Of a DNA stretch of 5,677 bases, positions 1 to 5,677 are shown in pieces. The notes under the pieces were generated by a model. It had not been told where the DNA came from. It saw only the letters and a list, made by a program, of their open reading frames with translations, and searched no databases. The first letter of the stretch is position 1; each line of letters starts with the position of its first letter. Where the stretch lies: the NCBI GenBank assembly GCA_029939035.1, contig JAOZTS010000052.1, positions 1-5,677 on the forward strand. Direction: 5' to 3'. The stretch comes from Candidatus Altimarinota bacterium (lineage in GTDB: Bacteria > Patescibacteriota > Gracilibacteria > UBA1369 > LOWO2-01-FULL-3). Made by a program: the position numbers and the translations under genes.

Positions 1-1
1 A

Positions 2-1021
2 ATTATGTCTAACCTAAAGATCGATGAGCAGAGAATTCCTCAGGATGGACGTGCAGATGTGACTACAAAAGATGGTCGTGAGATGGATCTGCGTGTATCG
101 ACTTTGCCTACTGTAAATATGGAAAAGATCGTGATGCGTATCCAGGATAAATCGCGAAAAATCCCTGATCTTCCTGATCTAGGAATCGAGGGAATTAGTC
201 TAAAAAATATCGAAGAGGCACTTGCATCTCCGAATGGAATTCTTATAAATACTGGTCCTACCGGTTCTGGTAAAACGACTACTCTTTATTCATGTCTAAC
301 TCGCCTCAATAAAGTTGGGGTAAATATCCTTACTATTGAGGATCCGGTGGAAATTCAGCTAGATGGTCTGAATCAGAGTCAGGTTCATCATGATATTGAT
401 TATACTTTTGCAAAAGGTATGAGAGCCGCGCTTCGTCAGGATCCGGATATCATAATGGTGGGTGAAATCCGTGACAAAGAGACTGGTGATACAGCTATTG
501 AAGCTTCACTTACCGGTCACTTGGTTTTCTCTACACTCCATACAAATAGTGCAGTTGAATCGATTACTCGTATGTTGAATATGGGGATTCAGCCTTATCT
601 TATTACTTCTACTGTTGAATTGATTATTGCTCAGAGGTTGGTGCGTCGTGTTTGTGAACATTGTAAAAAACCTGAGAACACTAGTCCAGATATGTTGGAA
701 ATGGTAAAAAATGCAATGAGTGATATGAAGGTAGAAGGTGAAATTGATCCAAAACTGCTTCAAGGAATGAAATTTTATGAAGCTGTTGGTTGTGACAAGT
801 GTAATGATGTTGGATATAAAGGACGAACTGGTTTATATGAAGTATTTAGAATGAATAATGCACTAAGAAAATTGATTTCTGATGGCTGTACAATGGTTGA
901 ACTCCAAAAAGCTGCGATGGAAAACGGAATGGTTACTTTGGAACAGTCAGGTATTATCAAAGCTTTGCAGGGAATGACTACTTTAGAAGAAGTCTACAGA
1001 GTGTCACGTAAATCCGAGTAA
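2..1021 (+). CDS. pilB: Type IV pilus extension ATPase PilB, C-terminal part (5' end cut by window)
   Basis: Cytoplasmic hexameric ATPase of the PilB/GspE family; ATP hydrolysis drives addition of pilin subunits through the PilC platform. Counting from the Met at base 5, visible motifs are Walker A GPTGSGKTT (84-92), the Asp box TIEDPVE (110-116), Walker B DIIMVGEIRD (148-157), the His box TGHLVFSTLHT (170-180), and a four-cysteine metal site C217/C220 and C263/C266. The first residues, SNLKIDEQRIPQDGR, match the middle of PilB proteins, where the N2 domain leads into the ATPase core. The frame is also open through bases 2-4, so the Met at base 5 is internal and roughly 200 or more N-terminal residues lie outside the window. 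This N2 sequence and the metal site favour PilB/GspE over the retraction ATPase PilT. pilC follows after a single base. GspE of a type II secretion system is the alternative, but the neighbouring prepilins favour a pilus. Confidence 0.95.
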   Translation: MMSNLKIDEQRIPQDGRADVTTKDGREMDLRVSTLPTVNMEKIVMRIQDKSRKIPDLPDLGIEGISLKNIEEALASPNGILINTGPTGSGKTTTLYSCLTRLNKVGVNILTIEDPVEIQLDGLNQSQVHHDIDYTFAKGMRAALRQDPDIIMVGEIRDKETGDTAIEASLTGHLVFSTLHTNSAVESITRMLNMGIQPYLITSTVELIIAQRLVRRVCEHCKKPENTSPDMLEMVKNAMSDMKVEGEIDPKLLQGMKFYEAVGCDKCNDVGYKGRTGLYEVFRMNNALRKLISDGCTMVELQKAAMENGMVTLEQSGIIKALQGMTTLEEVYRVSRKSE

Positions 1022-1022
1022 C

Positions 1023-2279
1023 ATGCCAGAAAAAGAAAAACAAGATTTCGCTACATCTGGCACTGAATCGTTTAAAATTCCTGGCCAAGGTAAAAATGAG
1101 AAACGAATTGTTCTTACTATTCAAGAAGATACTCCTACTGAAGGGATTGTTCTTGAAAAGGGTAAACTTAGATCGACTGGAAATCCATTTATGGATGCTT
1201 ATAACCAATTTAATAGATGGCTTGTTAAACATTCTTCTGTTGAAGTTAAAGACAAAGCTACTTTTTTCCACCTATTGGCAGTAATGGTGAATGCGGGTAT
1301 TCCGATGGTAAAAGCTCTAAGTTCGCTCGTTAGTCAGATGGATAAAACGCCTAGACTACAGATGGTTGTGGAGAAAATCAGAGATGATGTAGAATCGGGT
1401 GCGAGTTTGTCTGAAGCTCTTGGCAGCCATCCTGATGTTTTTGCTGAGCAGGAAGTCGGAATGATTCAATCAGGTGAAGCTTCTGGACAGCTGAGTGGTG
1501 TTTTGGAGAATTTGGCTGCAGATACGGAGAAAGCTTATAGTATTAGGGCAAAGGTAAAGAGTGCGATGATGTATCCAATCATTGTGATTTTACTTTTATT
1601 TGGTGTGGTTGCAGCGATGATGATATTTGTGATTCCACAATTGAAAGATCTCTTTGCACAAAATGAAGCGGAGTTGCCGCTGATTACCAGAATCGTTGTG
1701 TGGATTAGTGATTTCATGATTGAGCAAAAGCTTGTTTTCGTGGCTGGTGTTGTTATTATCGGGATTGGCTTTACGGTCTTCAAAAAAACTAGTATTGGTA
1801 AATATCTTATAGATAAATTTAAAATTTCTGTTCCTATATTTGGATCACTTTTTCGAAAATCTTATCTGAGTCGGTTTGCTAGATCTTTTAGTAATCTTCT
1901 TGATAGTAATATTTCAGTGGTGAAGGCTATTGAAATTACTGCGAATTCTGTGGGAAATGAAGTTTACAAAAAACGTCTGCTTCTTTCTATGGAAGACGTA
2001 AAACAAGGTATTCCAATTGCTGAAAGTTTAACTGAAAGTGATCTATTTCCTCCGATGCTGATAAATATGATGGAAGTTGGTGAAAAAACTGCACAGCTTC
2101 CTGAAATTACGGGAAAAGTTGCTGACTTTTATGAGCAGGAAGTGGATACTGCCGTTTCTGGAATTTCGAAAATTATAGAACCAGTAATCTTGGTGGTTAT
2201 CGGTTTAACTGTGGGTGGTGTGGTTGCAGCGATCATGCTTCCAATTATGAAACTTACTGATATTGCCGGCGTGGCGTAG
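1023..2279 (+). CDS. pilC: Type IV pilus inner-membrane platform protein PilC
   Basis: Polytopic membrane protein of the PilC/GspF family, on which PilB acts to push pilins out of the membrane. It has 418 residues, normal for the family. Two T2SF repeats are visible. The first covers about 79-203, opening with FFHLLAVMVNAGIPMVKAL and containing SGEASGQLSGVLENLA. The second covers about 284-407, with ARSFSNLLDSNISVVKAIE and MEVGEKTAQLPEITGKVADF. Hydrophobic segments lie at about 184-204, 237-253 and 386-407; the last includes the family-typical IEPVILVVIG. The first 75 or so residues are charged and Glu/Lys/Thr-rich, and lack the 'YKAxDxxG' opening common in PilC proteins, so this part is probably a flexible cytoplasmic tail. 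The ATG lies one base after the pilB stop with only a weak GAG upstream, which suggests translational coupling. The gene ends in TAG. Confidence 0.95.
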   Translation: MPEKEKQDFATSGTESFKIPGQGKNEKRIVLTIQEDTPTEGIVLEKGKLRSTGNPFMDAYNQFNRWLVKHSSVEVKDKATFFHLLAVMVNAGIPMVKALSSLVSQMDKTPRLQMVVEKIRDDVESGASLSEALGSHPDVFAEQEVGMIQSGEASGQLSGVLENLAADTEKAYSIRAKVKSAMMYPIIVILLLFGVVAAMMIFVIPQLKDLFAQNEAELPLITRIVVWISDFMIEQKLVFVAGVVIIGIGFTVFKKTSIGKYLIDKFKISVPIFGSLFRKSYLSRFARSFSNLLDSNISVVKAIEITANSVGNEVYKKRLLLSMEDVKQGIPIAESLTESDLFPPMLINMMEVGEKTAQLPEITGKVADFYEQEVDTAVSGISKIIEPVILVVIGLTVGGVVAAIMLPIMKLTDIAGVA

Positions 2280-2287
2280 AGAAAACC

Positions 2288-2315
2288 TTGAAATCTCTCG
2301 TGTAACCTCTATAAT
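2288..2315 (+). promoter_or_regulatory. Sigma70-type promoter for the pilin genes
   Basis: TTGAAA (2288-2293) and a perfect TATAAT (2310-2315) are separated by 16 bases in the 70-base gap between pilC and the first prepilin. Transcription would start near 2322, giving a leader of about 28 bases. This fits separate, stronger expression of pilin relative to the assembly machinery. The boxes are seen directly; activity is inferred. Confidence 0.72.
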
Positions 2316-2349
2316 TGTTTTCAGTATATAAATCTTTAAACAAATTCCT

Positions 2350-2898
2350 ATGAAAACTATGGAGAAGAAGGGTTTCACCCTTATCGAACTGCTAATCGTA
2401 ATCGCGATTATCGGTATCTTGGCTGTTGCATTCTTGCCAAGTCTACTTGGAGCACCTGCGAAAGGTAGAGATGCACAAAGAATTGCAACTGTTCAAAAAC
2501 TTGAGAACTTTATAGTTTCAGAGATGTTGACCGGAACTACTTTGCCAGCGACAAAATGTGTAATAGCTACTGATACTGCAACACCTCCAGTTACAATTGG
2601 TGATATTGTTAATGTAAATATTGCTGGATTTGGTGGAGTTTTCCCAATAGACCCACAGACTACTAACGTAGCTAAGGGTGCTCTTGGTAGTGCTACAAAC
2701 TGTGCGGGTAATTATGGATATATCCTTATGGATCCCACTACTTCTTATTCTGCGGCTGTTTATGCTGCTGTAGAAGAAGAGTCAAATGCAAATATCAAAT
2801 GTGCAGCTATAGTTGATGATGCTGACCCAACATTAACTCCAGGTAAAGTTACTTTAGCAACTGGAGAAGTTGGATGCTTCATGGCACTGATTCAATAA
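2350..2898 (+). CDS. Type IV prepilin, candidate major pilin
   Basis: Structural subunit of a type IV pilus, inserted in the inner membrane by its N-terminal helix, processed by a prepilin peptidase and assembled by PilB/PilC. The leader MKTMEKKG ends in Gly8, followed by FTLIELLIVIAIIGILA: Phe at mature +1, Glu13 at mature +5, then an unbroken hydrophobic helix to about residue 34. APAKGRDAQRI (35-45) continues the helix, and the C-terminal part (about 60-182) should be the globular head. Cysteines at 70, 118, 151 and 176 could form two disulfides. The head is rich in Ala and Thr and poor in aromatics (10 Phe/Tyr in total), as in many major pilins. The start at 2350 has no visible Shine-Dalgarno; an in-frame ATG at 2359 would leave the shorter leader MEKKG and is also possible. 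The downstream neighbour is a paralog. The major-pilin role is inferred from its first position behind a strong promoter; a pseudopilin role cannot be excluded. Confidence 0.93.
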   Translation: MKTMEKKGFTLIELLIVIAIIGILAVAFLPSLLGAPAKGRDAQRIATVQKLENFIVSEMLTGTTLPATKCVIATDTATPPVTIGDIVNVNIAGFGGVFPIDPQTTNVAKGALGSATNCAGNYGYILMDPTTSYSAAVYAAVEEESNANIKCAAIVDDADPTLTPGKVTLATGEVGCFMALIQ

Positions 2899-2901
2899 GG
2901 A
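2897..2901 (+). promoter_or_regulatory. Ribosome binding site of the second prepilin
   Basis: AAGGA overlaps the TAA stop of the first prepilin (2896-2898) and lies 14 bases before the ATG at 2916. The spacing is longer than the usual 5-9 bases. Its overlap with the upstream stop suggests that reinitiating ribosomes use it, linking translation of the two pilins. Confidence 0.5.
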
Positions 2902-2915
2902 CAATTTAAAAATTC

Positions 2916-3464
2916 ATGGACAAGACTTTAACCGAAAATAGATTTGGGTTCACTTTAATCGAAATCTTGGTTGTGATTGCTATTATTGGAATGCTGGCGG
3001 TTGCCCTTGTACCTATGGTGCTTGATGCGCCTGCTAAGGCGAGGGATACCCAGAGGATAGAAGAAGCAAGGAAGATTGCCAATTTTTTTATGGAATATAG
3101 CGTTAGTAATTCTTTGCCTACAGGCGGCTATCATTGTCTTCGCCCGGGAGATGCTTATGGCAACATAATTCAAGACAATATCGCAGCTTTTGGTGGGGCT
3201 TATCCTAAAGAACCTGGCGGCAAACCAATTGCTCAAGTTTGTTCATATAATGGCGAATACTACTACTATATATACAATCTCTCTGCAATAAGGCCAGACT
3301 CTCCATATTCATTTCTAGTTTTGACCCCTATTGAGAATTTCGAGAATGGGAATTACCCATTTATTGGAGGCACTGGTTTCGTTTTTTATAATTTTATCGA
3401 TGGAGACCCAGGAGTTACATTGGGAGAGGAGGGAAATTACTATTTTCATGTTGTTACAAAATAA
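2916..3464 (+). CDS. Type IV prepilin, aromatic-rich paralog (candidate minor pilin)
   Basis: Second pilin-like protein, 182 residues, 17 bases after the first and probably on the same transcript. The leader MDKTLTENRFG ends in Gly11, followed by FTLIEILVVIAIIGMLA, with Phe at mature +1 and Glu16 at +5. DAPAKARDTQRI (37-48) matches the corresponding part of the upstream pilin. In the head, IAAFGGAYPKEP (89-100) corresponds to IAGFGGVFPIDP (91-102) of the first pilin. Cys74 and Cys109 bracket that segment just as Cys70 and Cys118 do upstream, so one disulfide is likely shared and the pair arose by duplication. The head is unusually rich in Tyr and Phe (27 of 182 residues overall), including four consecutive Tyr at 115-118. 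A minor or tip pilin is a reasonable guess from its position and divergence. The frame ends at TAA, 3462-3464. Confidence 0.92.
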   Translation: MDKTLTENRFGFTLIEILVVIAIIGMLAVALVPMVLDAPAKARDTQRIEEARKIANFFMEYSVSNSLPTGGYHCLRPGDAYGNIIQDNIAAFGGAYPKEPGGKPIAQVCSYNGEYYYYIYNLSAIRPDSPYSFLVLTPIENFENGNYPFIGGTGFVFYNFIDGDPGVTLGEEGNYYFHVVTK

Positions 3465-3481
3465 TTGACGTGCTGTCAATT
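3463..3481. repeat. Inverted repeat at the end of the pilin unit (weak terminator or operator)
   Basis: AATTGAC (3463-3469), the loop GTGCT, and GTCAATT (3475-3481) form a perfect 7-bp stem that overlaps the stop codon of the second prepilin. Only two pairs are G-C, and the nearest T-run (3492-3497) begins about 10 bases after the stem, so this is a poor intrinsic terminator. It could attenuate transcription, protect the 3' end of the mRNA or bind a regulator. The symmetry is seen; any function is inferred. Confidence 0.35.
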
Positions 3482-3502
3482 TAAATCGCTGTTTTTTGGC
3501 TT

Positions 3503-3515
3503 AAACAAATTGTTT
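3503..3515. repeat. Small dyad overlapping the -35 box, possible operator
   Basis: AAACAA-A-TTGTTT is a 6-bp dyad around a single central base, too tight to fold as a hairpin but of the kind recognised by a dimeric DNA-binding protein. Its right half is the proposed -35 box (3510-3515) of the promoter for the secreted protein gene. In AT-rich DNA such a short symmetry may arise by chance. Confidence 0.25.
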
Positions 3516-3539
3516 TTGGGGTGTTTGGTGTGGTATATT
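3510..3539 (+). promoter_or_regulatory. Promoter with extended -10 for the secreted protein gene
   Basis: TTGTTT (3510-3515), an 18-base spacer, and TATATT (3534-3539) preceded by TG at 3531-3532, giving the extended -10 form TGGTATATT. The predicted start of transcription is near 3546. That lies after the first in-frame ATG (3542) and before the ATG at 3566, so it supports the latter as the translation start. It suggests that the last gene is transcribed independently of the pilins, although read-through from upstream is also possible. Confidence 0.5.
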
Positions 3540-3547
3540 TTATGATT

Positions 3548-3551
3548 GGAG
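3548..3551 (+). promoter_or_regulatory. Ribosome binding site deciding the start at 3566
   Basis: GGAG lies 14 bases before the ATG at 3566. The other in-frame ATG at 3542 has no Shine-Dalgarno-like sequence, only G/T-rich DNA and the predicted -10 box. The 14-base spacing is long but equals that of the second prepilin gene. Confidence 0.42.
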
Positions 3552-3565
3552 TACCATCACTTTCT

Positions 3566-5677
3566 ATGAACCTCATTCATTTTAAAAATTGGCTTAGTGT
3601 GGGGAAAAAAGCTGTGTGCAGTATAGTTGTTTTTGCGCTTCTGTTTACGCAACTTCTGAGTGCTTCTGTTTTGGCGGCAGTTATTGACCCTGCGGATCCA
3701 CCAAATGATCCGGAAATTGTATATGATTTGATTGCGGTTGTGGTTGATAGGGAGATTGATCAGAATACTTCTTCTTATCTGGGACTTAGGAATGAATATA
3801 GTAGTGAGCTGGATAGTTTTACTGCGAAAGTGAATGGATCGAATCTTACTTTTAGTGGGCTGACGTTGAGTGAGAGAATCATGAGATATGCTGAGGATTT
3901 GAGGGCGAGTAATAATCTGACCGATGTTAAGATCATTTTTTATGATAAAGAGGCTGAGACGGTAGAGGACCTGGCTTTGGCCTTGGAGAACTTATACCTG
4001 AACCATCGGCTTGTTGGTGCGGTTTTTGTGGGGGATGTGCCGATGCCGGTCGTGAACAAGAATGGAAATCAGTTTATGAGTATGTTCCCTTATACCGATT
4101 TTCAGGACAAGACTTATATATTTGATAATGAGACGAAGCGGTTTGAGATGAATATTGATAGTGTTTTCCCAAAACCTGAGATTTGGCATGGAATAATTAA
4201 CTCTACTGAAGAGGATTTGGCGGAATACTTTGATAAGAACCATCTTTATTACTCAGGAGTGCCTGAGTTTGCGAATTTTGATAAAAAACTGTTCTTTGCG
4301 GATTTGAAAAACGAGGAGGAAGGCATGAATGCGGAGATGTTCTCTAGATACAATGATTATTTGGAGGTTGCTGAGGATCTGACCTATATGAGGTACAACA
4401 AGTTCTGGGCGGATGCATTAACACAAGAAACCGTGGAGGATTTGACCTTTAACGAGGACAACCCTGATGGTGTGGAGTTCCAGCAGACCCTTGAGAATCT
4501 GGATTTGACCGAGGGCATGCCGGATATTTATACAAAAAATATTATCGATCAGTCTTATGCCTCTTATTACGAGGTGTTTGGGAATTTTATTTCGAAGACG
4601 AATGACTTTGTGGATGGGACCGGGCGGTACACTGTTGCGGATTATGACAGTATGCCGATTCTGATTACTGTGAAGGATGAGTACAATAGATATTATTTGA
4701 AAGCGGTGAATGATGCGATCGAAAAGACGGTGAATAAAATCGTTGAGGAGATTGAAGATCCACTGCCGTTGCTGAAGAAGACTCAACTGACTGGAGAATT
4801 TGATGATGCTATTGGTACTGATTTTGGTGTGGCTGTTAGTTTTCCGTTTGGTAAGATTTCGCCACCTTCGTTGCCTCTTGGTTGGAAGATGGAAGAAATT
4901 TATTTCAGATATCATTATTACAATGAGTTCTTGAATGAGCTTTATGTAAATGGGATTGCTGCTGAGGATATGGAGAACGCAAAACAGTGCAGCATTTTCT
5001 TGGGATCTACTAGGGACGATCTGGATGGTGACTACTCAGTCCTTGTTACTGCAAGTAGAGCAGATGATCAGAGTACAGCGGCTATGGTTCCTACTGCTGG
5101 TGTTACTACTAGAACTTTAACCACTTCGGAGGCATTTAATTTAACTGGGGGCGGTGCGAGTAATGGAGCTGTTATTGAAACTGGTGAGTATGGAATGCCT
5201 GCCTTTATATTGAATGACTTGTTTGGGGATGGGGATAGTTATTTGAGTTCATTGCAAAAAGATCTGCTTGAGGGAGATGTGATTACAAAAGTTAACGGCG
5301 TGGCTATTGATTCTACGAATCCTTTTGATTTAGCGATTTCAAATTCATACGAATGGGTCGTTTCTGCTATGGAAATAGTAAATAATGATGCTTATACAAA
5401 TAATGAGAGGTCGGAGGTCTTTAGTGAAAATTTCCCATATGAAGTGAGAATTGCTCCGGGAGATAGTATGAACGGGGAAAACGCGAAGATAAGTGCGGCT
5501 ATTATAGAAGTTGAGTTCTATCGAGGAAGTCAGAAGTTTACTAAAAATTATACTTTCTCAGTTAAATCCATTGATGATAATCAATTTACAACTACTGCAG
5601 ATCCTGAGGGGAATCCTGAATTTGTTGTGATAATGTCCCCTTCTGTTTCAAGCTCTGCATATGATTCACAAAATGAT
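3566..5677 (+). CDS. Large exported protein with C25/caspase-like N-terminal region and PDZ-like domain (3' end cut by window)
   Basis: Unrecognised exported protein; 704 codons are open to the window edge with no stop. Numbering is from the ATG at 3566; an in-frame ATG at 3542 would add eight residues. Residues 1-38 form a signal peptide: basic start with KK at 14-15, hydrophobic core at about 18-31, likely cleavage after Ala37 or Ala38. A Pro/Asp-rich linker follows. Residues about 51-230 resemble the peptidase C25 (gingipain) fold: YDLIAVVVD, then LVGAVFVGDVPMPVV (149-163), MFPYTDF (173-179) and KPEIWHGIINSTEEDLAEYF (203-222), the last standing where C25 proteins have 'PExxxGRxxxxxxEEL'. 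I see no convincing catalytic His and Cys, and the only Cys in the visible mature part is Cys475. Residues about 245-400 look mostly helical. Residues about 540-668 resemble a PDZ domain, with LLEGDVITKVNGVAID (567-582) and a closing strand IIEVEFYRGSQKF (646-658), separated by about 60 residues. No membrane segment is seen after the signal peptide. Export is well supported, the PDZ call moderately, the C25 relation tentatively. A pilus role is not shown. Confidence 0.85.
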   Translation, partial: MNLIHFKNWLSVGKKAVCSIVVFALLFTQLLSASVLAAVIDPADPPNDPEIVYDLIAVVVDREIDQNTSSYLGLRNEYSSELDSFTAKVNGSNLTFSGLTLSERIMRYAEDLRASNNLTDVKIIFYDKEAETVEDLALALENLYLNHRLVGAVFVGDVPMPVVNKNGNQFMSMFPYTDFQDKTYIFDNETKRFEMNIDSVFPKPEIWHGIINSTEEDLAEYFDKNHLYYSGVPEFANFDKKLFFADLKNEEEGMNAEMFSRYNDYLEVAEDLTYMRYNKFWADALTQETVEDLTFNEDNPDGVEFQQTLENLDLTEGMPDIYTKNIIDQSYASYYEVFGNFISKTNDFVDGTGRYTVADYDSMPILITVKDEYNRYYLKAVNDAIEKTVNKIVEEIEDPLPLLKKTQLTGEFDDAIGTDFGVAVSFPFGKISPPSLPLGWKMEEIYFRYHYYNEFLNELYVNGIAAEDMENAKQCSIFLGSTRDDLDGDYSVLVTASRADDQSTAAMVPTAGVTTRTLTTSEAFNLTGGGASNGAVIETGEYGMPAFILNDLFGDGDSYLSSLQKDLLEGDVITKVNGVAIDSTNPFDLAISNSYEWVVSAMEIVNNDAYTNNERSEVFSENFPYEVRIAPGDSMNGENAKISAAIIEVEFYRGSQKFTKNYTFSVKSIDDNQFTTTADPEGNPEFVVIMSPSVSSSAYDSQND

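Noticed and set aside
5..7. ATG at base 5 as the true start of the ATPase gene
   Set aside because: The sequence right after it matches the middle of PilB, the codon before it (bases 2-4) is open, and the N-terminal domain would be missing. The gene begins outside the window.
2..1021. Retraction ATPase PilT
   Set aside because: The SNLKIDEQRIPQDGR segment and the paired CxxC metal site belong to the PilB/GspE type, and the gene pairs directly with pilC.
1096..1284. Plus-strand open frame of 62 codons inside pilC
   Set aside because: It overlaps conserved PilC sequence in another frame, is Leu/Lys-rich by composition, and has no supporting motif.
2281..2322. GAAAAC (2281-2286) and GTTTTC (2317-2322) as a terminator hairpin after pilC
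   Set aside because: Six weak pairs around a 30-base loop, no T-run after the stem, and the loop holds a clear promoter.
3542..3544. ATG at 3542 as start of the exported protein
   Set aside because: It lacks a ribosome binding site and falls before the predicted transcription start. It is kept only as an alternative, since the signal peptide works with either start.
4418..4915. Open frame of 165 codons on the minus strand
   Set aside because: It lies wholly opposite the exported-protein gene, whose frame has a signal peptide and recognisable motifs. The minus-strand product is rich in His, Arg and Ile with no family resemblance, typical of an antisense shadow.
3542..5677. Alternative genetic code (UGA as glycine), as in Gracilibacteria or Absconditabacteria
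   Set aside because: No in-frame TGA occurs in any of the five coding frames, including more than 700 codons of the exported protein, while glycine is encoded by ordinary GGN codons throughout.
1..5677. CRISPR arrays, tRNA or rRNA genes, insertion sequences
   Set aside because: No regularly spaced repeats, RNA gene signatures, transposase motifs or terminal inverted repeats were found on either strand; nearly all of the window is coding.

Overview
The window is a type IV pilus assembly locus that runs into a large secreted protein. All genes are on the + strand. Order: the 3' part of the extension ATPase gene (pilB, cut by the left edge), the inner-membrane platform gene pilC, two tandem prepilin genes of 182 codons each, and a long exported protein that stays open for 704 codons and is cut by the right edge. 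The sequence is AT-rich and densely coded. The two longest non-coding stretches are 70 bases (2280-2349) and about 100 bases (3465-3565), so there is no large gene-free region.

Organism: bacterial. The AT-rich composition, compact layout, prepilins with an 'APAKxRDxQRI' segment after the N-terminal helix, and a large poorly known exported protein next to a minimal pilus set together suggest the Patescibacteria (CPR), possibly a Peregrinibacteria-like lineage. This is inference from style, not proof. Long open frames without in-frame TGA give no support for the UGA=Gly code of Gracilibacteria/Absconditabacteria. The four visible stops are TAA, TAG, TAA and TAA.

Layout and logic: pilB and pilC are one base apart and are probably translationally coupled. 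The visible part of PilB has every catalytic motif plus a four-cysteine metal site; PilC has two T2SF repeats. A near-consensus sigma70-type promoter (TTGAAA-16-TATAAT) lies in the gap after pilC, so the pilins have their own transcript. This fits the need for more pilin subunit than assembly machinery. Both pilins carry a class III prepilin leader with Gly before Phe and Glu at mature position 5. They are diverged paralogs: the first is Ala/Thr-rich with four cysteines, the second aromatic-rich with two.

After the pilins, a second promoter with an extended -10 lies in a C-free, G/T-rich stretch with small inverted and direct repeats. It should drive the last gene, whose better start is 3566. 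That protein has a signal peptide, an N-terminal region resembling the peptidase C25 (gingipain/caspase-like) fold but without an obvious catalytic His/Cys pair, a long helical middle, and a PDZ-like domain that appears split by an insertion. It is the least familiar item here and the best candidate for something undescribed. Whether it works with the pilus cannot be decided from this window.
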